This document shows positions 30,563 through 36,203 of a stretch of DNA of 36,203 nt, in pieces. The stretch lies in the NCBI RefSeq assembly GCF_000428885.1, contig NZ_KE386812.1, forward strand, positions 30,694 through 66,896. Reading direction: 5' to 3'. The translations under genes were made by a program, and so were the position numbers. Each line of letters starts with the position of its first letter. Positions within the stretch are counted from its first letter, which is position 1. The DNA comes from Geothrix fermentans DSM 14018. Its GTDB lineage: Bacteria; Acidobacteriota; Holophagae; Holophagales; Holophagaceae. Under the pieces are notes generated by a model, which did no database searches, had not been told where the DNA came from, and saw only the letters and a program-made list of their open reading frames with translations.

Positions 30563-31285
30563 TTACTTGAGCTTGAACTCGCCGCGGCGGTTCTGGCTCC
30601 AGCAGGCCTCCTTGGCCTCGGTGCAGAGGGGCTTCTCCTTGCCGTAGCTGATGGTGGTGAAGCGGGCCTCGTCCACGCCCAGGGTCTTCAGGTAGGCCAG
30701 GGCGGCGGCGGCGCGGCGGTTGCCGAGGGCCAGGTTGTACTCGTTGGTGCCACGCTCGTCGCAGTGGCCTTCGATCTCGACCTTGGCGGCGGGGTAGGCC
30801 TTCATGAAGTCGGCGATGCCCTGGAGGAGGGCGCGGTCGGCCTCCTTGATCTCGGACTTGTCGAAGTCGAAGTGGATGGTCTTGAGGGCGGCGTCGGCGG
30901 CGCGCTTGTAGGCGGCGGCCTTCTCGGCCTCGGCGGCGCGGCGGGCGGCCTCTTCGGCGGCGGCCTTCTCGGCGGCGGCCTTGCGGGCGGCTTCTTCGGC
31001 GGCGGCCTTCTCGGCGGCGGCCTTGTCAGCGGCGTCCTTGTCGGCCTTGGCCTTGTCCCAGCCGTCGTACCAGCCCTGGATCTTGTGCGGAATCTCCTTC
31101 GCATCCTTCGCGGTCACGTAGGGATTGGTCTCGCGGGCCTTCCCGTCCTTGAACGCCTGGTAGCCCTCGTTGAACGCGGCCTGGGTCTCGGCCTTGATCT
31201 CCTCAGCGGTCTTGGGGGGCTTGCAGGCGAGGCTGCCGAGCGTGAGCACGATGGCCGCAGGGACGAGGTAGGTTCCGTATCTCAT
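30563..31285 (-). CDS. pal: Peptidoglycan-associated lipoprotein Pal with Ala/Lys/Glu-rich helical spacer
   Basis: A 240-residue outer-membrane lipoprotein. The lipobox is LGSLAC (Cys21). Residues about 25-80 are a short helical region with a KAETQAAFNEGYQAFKDGK motif. Residues about 82-128 are a repetitive Ala/Glu/Lys helix made of AAAEKAAAEEAAR units, resembling TolA domain II. The OmpA-like peptidoglycan-binding domain follows (IHFDFDKSEIKEADRALLQG, VEIEGHCDERGTNEYNLALG, RRAAAALAYL). The Asp and Arg that hold diaminopimelate are within GHCDERGTNEYN and NRR. Classical Pal is shorter (about 170 residues), so the spacer is the extra part. AGGAGG lies eight bases before ATG 31285. A candidate promoter (TATACT) lies between tolB and pal. 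Confidence 0.95.
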   Translation of the reverse strand: MRYGTYLVPAAIVLTLGSLACKPPKTAEEIKAETQAAFNEGYQAFKDGKARETNPYVTAKDAKEIPHKIQGWYDGWDKAKADKDAADKAAAEKAAAEEAARKAAAEKAAAEEAARRAAEAEKAAAYKRAADAALKTIHFDFDKSEIKEADRALLQGIADFMKAYPAAKVEIEGHCDERGTNEYNLALGNRRAAAALAYLKTLGVDEARFTTISYGKEKPLCTEAKEACWSQNRRGEFKLK

Positions 31286-31311
31286 GGGGTTGTTCCTCCT
31301 GGATGAGCATG

Positions 31312-31317
31312 AGTATA
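31312..31317 (-). promoter_or_regulatory. Candidate -10 box of pal
   Basis: TATACT on the minus strand (five of six matches), 26 bases before ATG 31285. TTTACC lies 15 bases upstream and could serve as a -35. It implies pal can be transcribed separately from tolB. Confidence 0.5.
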
Positions 31318-31351
31318 GATGGACAGTACTCCGGTAAATGCCATTTATTTT

Positions 31352-32632
31352 TTATCGCGCCCTCGTCCACTTGGGACTCTGGCAGCCTGGAAGCTCCGTC
31401 ATTCGCACCACCTGGCGACCTGACAGGTCCGTGGTGAAGATCTGCATGGAGCCGAAGCGGTTGCTCGTGAACACAAGCCGGCGCTCATCCGGAGACCACG
31501 CAGGGGATTCGGACGTGCTCACGCCCGTGGTGATCTGGTAGGCCTTTCCTTCCCCCAATTTATAGATAAAAAGATCGAACTTGCCTTCGAACCGGGACAC
31601 ATAGGCGATCATCGCGCCGTTGGGGCTCCAGGCCGGGCTGGCGTTGTACGTGCCCTCGCCCGTCAGGCGGCGCAGGTTGGAGCCGTCATCCTGCATGAGA
31701 AAGACCTGGGGCCCGCCTTCGCGGTCCGAGGTGAACGCGATCTGGGTGCCGTTGGGGTTCCATGAAGGCTCGGTGTTGATGCCGTTGCCGTCGGTCAGGC
31801 GCCGCGCGCGTCCGCTTTGCAGATCCAGCACCATGATGTCGCTGTTCCCCCGCCGGTCGCCCTGGACGAAGGCCAGCCGCCGGCCGTCCGGCGACCAGAC
31901 GGGCGTGGAGAGCATGATCCCGGAGCCCGTGGCGGGATAGAGCTTCTCGTGGGCGCCGTCCCGGCGGCGCTGGCCCCAGATCTCCGGCGCGCCACCCTTG
32001 TAGGTGATGTAGGCCAGGCGGCCGTCCGCGGCCACCGAGGGAGACAGGGTGAGACTGCCGTGGCGCGTGAGCTGCACCAGGTTCGCGCCGTCCCGGTCGA
32101 TCTGGAACAGCTCCTTCACGCCCGGCGCCATCTGGCGGACGAAGACCACGCGGGTGGAGGCCACGCCCCGCTCGCCGGTGAGCCGGGCCACCAGGTCGTC
32201 GGCCAGGGCATGGGCCATGCGCCGCAAGGGAACCATCCGGTCCGCCTTGTAGGGCTTGGTGAACACGGCCTTCTCCGCGGCGGTGTCGAGGGCGGAGGCA
32301 TCCAACTGCAGGTCCCCCGCGGGCCCCTTGGCGAGACGGACGTTCAGCAGCCACTGGGCGCCGGCCTCCTTCCAGGCCTTCGCCGGAGCGGTGGCCGCGG
32401 GCAGCCCCTCCTGGAGGACGGCGAAGACGCCCGTCTCGTCCAGGTCCCGCTTGAGCACCGCCGTGAACTCCGCGGCCACCTGGGCCTCGTCGAGACCCGA
32501 GGCCTTCGGCGGGGCCATGCCCAGCACCAGCTTGGCGCTGCTGGAGGCGCTCAGCACGACCTCGGTCTGCTGGGCCTGGAGGGCCAGCGCGGCGAGGGCG
32601 AACAGGAAGGTCCGAACGAGGAATCGCGTCAT
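31352..32632 (-). CDS. tolB: Tol-Pal system beta-propeller protein TolB
   Basis: A 426-residue periplasmic protein that binds Pal and links it to TolA. The signal peptide is MTRFLVRTFLFALAALALQA (cleavage near 20). The N-terminal alpha/beta domain covers about 25-165 (FTAVLKRDLDETGVFAVLQE). The C-terminal six-bladed propeller has the repeated SPxWSPDGRRLAF/W(S/N)PNG(T/A)xIAFTSDR pattern, including TPVWSPDGRRLAFVQGD, EPSWNPNGTQIAFTSD and SPAWSPDERRLVFTSN. GGAG lies seven bases before ATG 32632. pal follows 66 bases after the stop. tolQ, tolR and tolA are not in the window. Confidence 0.95.
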   Translation of the reverse strand: MTRFLVRTFLFALAALALQAQQTEVVLSASSSAKLVLGMAPPKASGLDEAQVAAEFTAVLKRDLDETGVFAVLQEGLPAATAPAKAWKEAGAQWLLNVRLAKGPAGDLQLDASALDTAAEKAVFTKPYKADRMVPLRRMAHALADDLVARLTGERGVASTRVVFVRQMAPGVKELFQIDRDGANLVQLTRHGSLTLSPSVAADGRLAYITYKGGAPEIWGQRRRDGAHEKLYPATGSGIMLSTPVWSPDGRRLAFVQGDRRGNSDIMVLDLQSGRARRLTDGNGINTEPSWNPNGTQIAFTSDREGGPQVFLMQDDGSNLRRLTGEGTYNASPAWSPNGAMIAYVSRFEGKFDLFIYKLGEGKAYQITTGVSTSESPAWSPDERRLVFTSNRFGSMQIFTTDLSGRQVVRMTELPGCQSPKWTRAR

Positions 32633-32688
32633 GACAGCTCCGGGCCTGGGGAAGAGTCCAGCCTATCAGATCGGTCCGGGCCGCCCGG

Positions 32689-33051
32689 TCAGGGCAGCCC
32701 GGCCAGGCGGCGGAGCAGCTCCGCGTTCGCAGGCGGGATGGGCAGTCCCGCCATTTCCTCGAGGGTGAACCATCCCCAACCGAGGTCCGTGCGGGGCGAT
32801 CCGGGTCCATCGACGAGGAAGGGATGGAGGCGGACGGAGCCCTCCAGGACCGGCAGCGCGCGAACCTCGGTGAGCTCGATCCCCACCTCCTCGCGGACCT
32901 CCCGGCGCAGGGCCTCCAGAAGCGATTCGGAAGGCTCCGCCTTGCCCCCCGGAAACTCCCACAGGCCCGGCAGGACCGGATTCGCCGGGGCCCGCCGCTG
33001 GAGGAACCAGCGATCCCCACGGCGGATCAGGGCCAGGGCCACCTCGGTCAC
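32689..33051 (-). CDS. MutT-like Nudix hydrolase
   Basis: A 120-residue Nudix hydrolase. The full Nudix box G-x5-E-x7-REUxEExGU is present at 36-58 (starting GGKAEPSESLLEALRR). The N-terminal strand VTEVALALIRRGDRWFLQRR and ANPVLPGLWEFPGGK match the (deoxy)nucleoside triphosphate group that includes 8-oxo-dGTPase MutT, which would complement the mutY gene 4 kb away. The start is GTG 33051, which overlaps the rnhB stop as GTGA; the long open frame upstream of it is antisense-like and not Nudix. Substrate is inferred. Confidence 0.9.
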   Translation of the reverse strand: MTEVALALIRRGDRWFLQRRAPANPVLPGLWEFPGGKAEPSESLLEALRREVREEVGIELTEVRALPVLEGSVRLHPFLVDGPGSPRTDLGWGWFTLEEMAGLPIPPANAELLRRLAGLP

Positions 33052-33860
33052 TCGAGGCCCTCCTCCTCGGTCGCGAACTGGGCCAGCCGGTCGGCGTAAC
33101 GGCGGCGCAGGGTCTCCACCCACACCAGCTTCAGGCGGCCGTACGCGGGCCGCAGATCGGTCTCCACCCAGGCCCGCAGCTCCGCCACGGAGGTGCAGCG
33201 GTCCAGGCTGTGGCGCAGGTCCTCGCGCAGATCCTCGTCCACCCGCTGGAGGGCGGCCACGGGCGCGTAGCTGATGCGGTGGATGGGCGACACGCCCAGC
33301 TCCGCGATCCGGGCCCGGTGCAGGGCCGTGCCATAGCCCTTGTGCTGGCCGAACCCATAGCCCGGATGCTCCTCCTCCAGGGCGATCATGAGGGCGTCGC
33401 GGTGGGCCTTCGCCAGGATGCTGGCGGCCCCGATGGCGCAGCTGATCGCATCCCCGTCCACCACCATGCGCTCCAGCAGGCCCGTGCCCGGCGCGCGGTT
33501 GCCGTCCACGAACAGGATGCGGGGGCGCAACGCCAGGTCCTTCGCCGCCTGTCGCATGGCCATCAGCGTGGCCTCCAGGATGTTCTCCCGGTCGATGGCC
33601 ATGGGATCCACCTCGGCGATGCCGTAGGCCGGCAGGATGGCCCTCAGCTCCGCGGCCAGGACCTCCCGCTTCCCGGGCGTCAGCTGCTTGCTGTCGCGGA
33701 CGCCCCTCAGCACATGGCCCCACCGGCGCGCCGTGTCCGCATCCAGCACCGCGCAGGCCGCCACCACGGGGCCGGCCCAGGCGCCCCGGCCGGCTTCGTC
33801 CACCCCGCCCCAGGCCACGCCCGGGGGCACGTTGCCCAGATCCCAGTCCAGGGGGTTCAT
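33048..33860 (-). CDS. rnhB: Ribonuclease HII
   Basis: A 270-residue endonuclease that cleaves RNA in RNA/DNA hybrids and at single ribonucleotides. The metal site starts with GGVDEAGRGAWAGPVVAACA (Asp21, Glu22), then RDSKQLTPGKRE, a third acidic residue in LFVDGNRAPG (about 118), and AIGAASILAKAHRD with the fourth aspartate. The C-terminal extension of about 60 residues (after HPGYGFGQHKGYGTALH) continues with a helical tail. ATG 33860 has GAGGTGG upstream and begins just before the first motif; an earlier in-frame ATG (33983) is too far upstream and lacks conservation. It is coupled to the Nudix gene. Confidence 0.93.
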   Translation of the reverse strand: MNPLDWDLGNVPPGVAWGGVDEAGRGAWAGPVVAACAVLDADTARRWGHVLRGVRDSKQLTPGKREVLAAELRAILPAYGIAEVDPMAIDRENILEATLMAMRQAAKDLALRPRILFVDGNRAPGTGLLERMVVDGDAISCAIGAASILAKAHRDALMIALEEEHPGYGFGQHKGYGTALHRARIAELGVSPIHRISYAPVAALQRVDEDLREDLRHSLDRCTSVAELRAWVETDLRPAYGRLKLVWVETLRRRYADRLAQFATEEEGLE

Positions 33861-34063
33861 GGGGCCACCTCGCGGAGGCCCAGACCCTCCACCCGTCTGC
33901 GGAGAGGCGAGGAGACGCCGGATCGGAATCTGTCCATGCGCCCCAAGGTACCGCGAATTCGCCCGGCGCCATCTCGGATACACTTCGGGGATTCAAGACC
34001 AGTGACCCCCGCTGCACCGCCCCAAGGCTGGATGAAGGTTTGCCCCCCCTCCACGGATGGCCC

Positions 34064-36103
34064 ATGAGATCCCTCGCTGCGCTCCTCCTCCCCGTCCTGC
34101 TCCTCGGCGCCCCCCTGGAGGCCCAGGAGACGACCCTCGCCCCGGCCGTCAAGGCCCGGGTCACCGAGGCGAGCTTCGAGGTGGTGATCCTCCGTCCCGA
34201 TCCGGCCAAGGATCCCGTCTCCTACGAGAAGGACCTGCCCTGGGACCTGGTGCCCTTCAACATCCGCAACGACCGCTACACCTCCATCGGCACGGCCTTC
34301 GCGATCTCGGGGACGGAGCTGGTGACCGCCCACCATGTCTTCCAGGTGGTCCACGCCTCCATGGGCTACCGGACCTGCTATATCCGGGATGCCCGCCAGA
34401 ACGTCTGGGAAGTAGACAAGATCACCGCGCTGGACGAGCAGCGGGACCTGATCAAGTTCACGGTCAAGGGCCGGACCTTCGACCGCTGGCTGGAGCTCCG
34501 GCCCGGGTTCAAGGTCAACGAGACCGTGTTCACCGTGGGCAATGCCTACGGGGAGGGGCTGGTGATCCGGCCCGGCGAGGTGCTCGGCACCCTGCCCGAG
34601 CCCATGAGCGGGGCCTGGAACGTGCTGAAGAGCAGCGCCGGCGTGAATCCCGGCAACTCCGGCGGCCCCCTGGTGGATCCCCAGGGCCGCGTTGTGGGCC
34701 TCGTCCAGGGAAAGAAGGACAACATCTGCTATTCCCTGCCCACCGAAGAGATGAAGGCCGTGAAGGCGAACACCGCCGCCTTCTTCAACAAGATGACCTT
34801 CTCCTTCGCCCTGTTCCCCGACAAGTCGAAGGCCCTCGAGCGGTCCTTCACCCTCCCCTTGCCCCGCCCCTATGCCGACCTCCGCAAGGAGCTCGCCGCG
34901 CGGGAAGCCGCCTTCTACACCCAGTCCATGGACGGCCTCTTCAGCAGCCTGGGGCCGGAGCTGTTCCCCGGCGGCGAGGCCAGCGAGGCGGCCATCGGCG
35001 ACATCCCCACCAGCGGCGATCCGGAAGTCATCTTCCGCGACAACACCACCAAGACCTGGGCGTTCTCCGGCCTGGAGTACAAGGGCAACGACCTGCCCAA
35101 GAACGGCCGCCTCCGCTACGCACAGGCCAACGGCGTCTACCTGTTCCGCATCCGCCGGCCGGACGGCGTCGGCCTCGGCGACCTCCTCGCCAAGCCGAAG
35201 GTGTCCATGGACCTGCTGCTGAAGGGCGCCCAGGTCACGCGCACCGTGGGCGGCCAGGACATCCGCGTCACCTCCTTCGGCGAGCCCTACCAGGTTAAGG
35301 CCCACACGGACCGCTTCGGCCGGCCCTGGCAGCAGGCCATCTGGTTCACGGCCTATGATGACGGTGTGGTCCTCACCTACAGCACCCTGGTCCCCTCTGG
35401 CGTGGTGATGGCCGTCAAGTTCGTGGACTCCAACTCGCTGATGCCCTGGCTCTACGACATGGCGAAGTTCCTGGACTACACGTATGTCCCCTACAGCGGC
35501 CAGCTCCGGGACTGGGCGGAGTTCCTCCAGCATCGCGACCGGCTCCCCGCCGCCCTTCGGGACATGGCCTTCGCCTTCCAGGAAGGCCGCTCCCTCCGGC
35601 TTCAGACCCTCTGGGCCAAGCTGGACCTGGACTCCTCGCAACTGGACCTGTCCCCCAAGGCCTTCCTCATCCTGAACATGGGATTCTCGCGGAAGGGGGC
35701 GGACGTGGTCTGGGACCTGCGCCGGCTGAGCATCTCCGAGGACGAGGAGGACAACTACTTCGTGCTGCTGAAGCACCTCCACCCCACGCCCTCCATGCCC
35801 GACAGCGAGCAGAAGGGGTGGAAGGAGATCGCCCGGCAGCGGCACCCGTACACCCAGCGGACCTTCGAGGAGGAGGGCGCGAGCCGCATCGCGGCGGTGC
35901 ACCCCGCCTTTCTCAAGCCCGGGACCGCCGCGGCCGAAAACCCGGATCTGTACACCCTCTACCTGGCCCGGGTGGGCAAGGTGGACGACAAGGAGATGCA
36001 GGGCCGGATCCAGTCCCTCCTCCGGGCCATCCGCCCCTCCGGCGGAACCGCCTCGACCCTGCTGCAGGCCCAGGTTCCCGCCGGGCCCGCCGCAGCGCGG
36101 TGA
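34064..36103 (+). CDS. Secreted trypsin-like serine protease with large unassigned C-terminus
   Basis: A 679-residue secreted protein. Signal peptide MRSLAALLLPVLLLGAPLEA (cleavage near 20). The S1/HtrA-like catalytic triad is visible: His in LVTAHHVFQ (90 or 91), Asp in DEQRDLIKF (128) and Ser in NPGNSGGPLVDPQG (199). The protease domain ends near 245. The remaining 430 residues have no PDZ domain or other family I recognise; they contain DPEVIFRDNTTKTWAFSGLE and AIWFTAYDDGVVLTYSTLVP and look folded. ATG 34064 is preferred over TTG 34040 because GGATGG precedes it and the signal peptide begins there. It is divergent from rnhB; a TACACT hexamer at 33979-33984 could be the -10 box. The gene is followed by a hairpin. 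Confidence 0.87.
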   Translation: MRSLAALLLPVLLLGAPLEAQETTLAPAVKARVTEASFEVVILRPDPAKDPVSYEKDLPWDLVPFNIRNDRYTSIGTAFAISGTELVTAHHVFQVVHASMGYRTCYIRDARQNVWEVDKITALDEQRDLIKFTVKGRTFDRWLELRPGFKVNETVFTVGNAYGEGLVIRPGEVLGTLPEPMSGAWNVLKSSAGVNPGNSGGPLVDPQGRVVGLVQGKKDNICYSLPTEEMKAVKANTAAFFNKMTFSFALFPDKSKALERSFTLPLPRPYADLRKELAAREAAFYTQSMDGLFSSLGPELFPGGEASEAAIGDIPTSGDPEVIFRDNTTKTWAFSGLEYKGNDLPKNGRLRYAQANGVYLFRIRRPDGVGLGDLLAKPKVSMDLLLKGAQVTRTVGGQDIRVTSFGEPYQVKAHTDRFGRPWQQAIWFTAYDDGVVLTYSTLVPSGVVMAVKFVDSNSLMPWLYDMAKFLDYTYVPYSGQLRDWAEFLQHRDRLPAALRDMAFAFQEGRSLRLQTLWAKLDLDSSQLDLSPKAFLILNMGFSRKGADVVWDLRRLSISEDEEDNYFVLLKHLHPTPSMPDSEQKGWKEIARQRHPYTQRTFEEEGASRIAAVHPAFLKPGTAAAENPDLYTLYLARVGKVDDKEMQGRIQSLLRAIRPSGGTASTLLQAQVPAGPAAAR

Positions 36104-36160
36104 ATCAGCACCTCAGAGATTCCCAGGCGATCAGCCAGGTCAACCCGGATCAGGACCGAG

Positions 36161-36185
36161 CTTGGCGCTGCGGGGCAGCGCCAAG
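36161..36185 (+). terminator. 11-bp perfect hairpin after the protease gene
   Basis: CTTGGCGCTGC (36161-36171) and GCAGCGCCAAG (36175-36185) enclose a three-base loop, 57 bases after the protease stop. There is no T-run after the stem, as for the hairpin at 8287-8328. Nothing else is seen in 36104-36203. Confidence 0.6.
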
Positions 36186-36203
36186 TGACAAGGCCTGACC
36201 GGG

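Noticed and set aside
30930-31040. GC-rich DNA repeat as an independent repeat element
   Set aside because: It lies in the pal coding frame and encodes the Ala/Glu/Lys helix, so it is a protein-level repeat.
33052-34209. Long N-terminal extension of the Nudix frame over rnhB
   Set aside because: The Nudix fold starts at GTG 33051, coupled to the rnhB stop; the upstream part is out of frame with the real RNase HII sequence.

Overview
The window is a GC-rich (roughly 68-70 %) stretch of chromosome from a Gram-negative, diderm bacterium. Tol-Pal proteins, several lipobox lipoproteins, a class A penicillin-binding protein and a heptose-kinase-like GHMP kinase point to an outer membrane. The ferredoxin-linked 2-oxoacid oxidoreductase suggests anaerobic or micro-aerobic metabolism. 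An acidobacterium of the Holophagae (Geothrix/Holophaga-like) fits best, but this is inference from gene content and base composition, not from a marker gene.

Layout. 1-1687 (minus): acyl-CoA thioesterase, SixA-type histidine phosphatase and the start of an alpha/beta hydrolase. 1830-3458 (plus): DEAD-box RNA helicase. 3518-8103 (minus): a five-gene redox/aldehyde-detoxification operon (zinc alcohol dehydrogenase, aldo/keto reductase, double carboxymuconolactone-decarboxylase protein, MdaB-like flavodoxin-fold quinone reductase, AraC regulator). 8344-11735: divergent PBP1A and NAD kinase. 11736-12065: a gene-free gap with an inverted pair of heptamer-repeat arrays. 12066-15182 (plus): a compact two-gene 2-oxoacid:ferredoxin oxidoreductase followed by a small Cys-rich protein. 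15233-16198: a secreted DUF1579-like protein and a convergent CDGSH/ferredoxin-like protein.

16277-20083 (minus) is the most striking part. rbfA and truB, normally neighbours, are separated by a BsuBI/PstI-type restriction-modification pair with lower GC, joined to truB by a TGATG overlap. 20136-26122 carries a methyltransferase, pgk, tpiA, a coupled lipoprotein/zinc-ribbon pair, DAHP synthase, secG and tRNA-Leu(GAG). 26177-30488 holds a Kelch-repeat lipoprotein, mutY, a GHMP kinase and cpoB. 30563-32632 holds pal and tolB. 32689-33860 holds a MutT-like Nudix hydrolase and rnhB. 34064-36103 is a secreted trypsin-like protease with a long unassigned C-terminus.

Two non-coding themes cross the window. 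First, degenerate tandem heptamers with a CTGA core occur at four intergenic arrays in three regions; one array appears to supply the -35 box of the pgk promoter. Second, several first-in-unit genes have a -10-like hexamer (TANNNT or GATAAT) ending six or seven bases before their start codon and a poor ribosome-binding site, the signature of leaderless transcripts. All gene calls come from reading motifs and gene order; no database search was possible.
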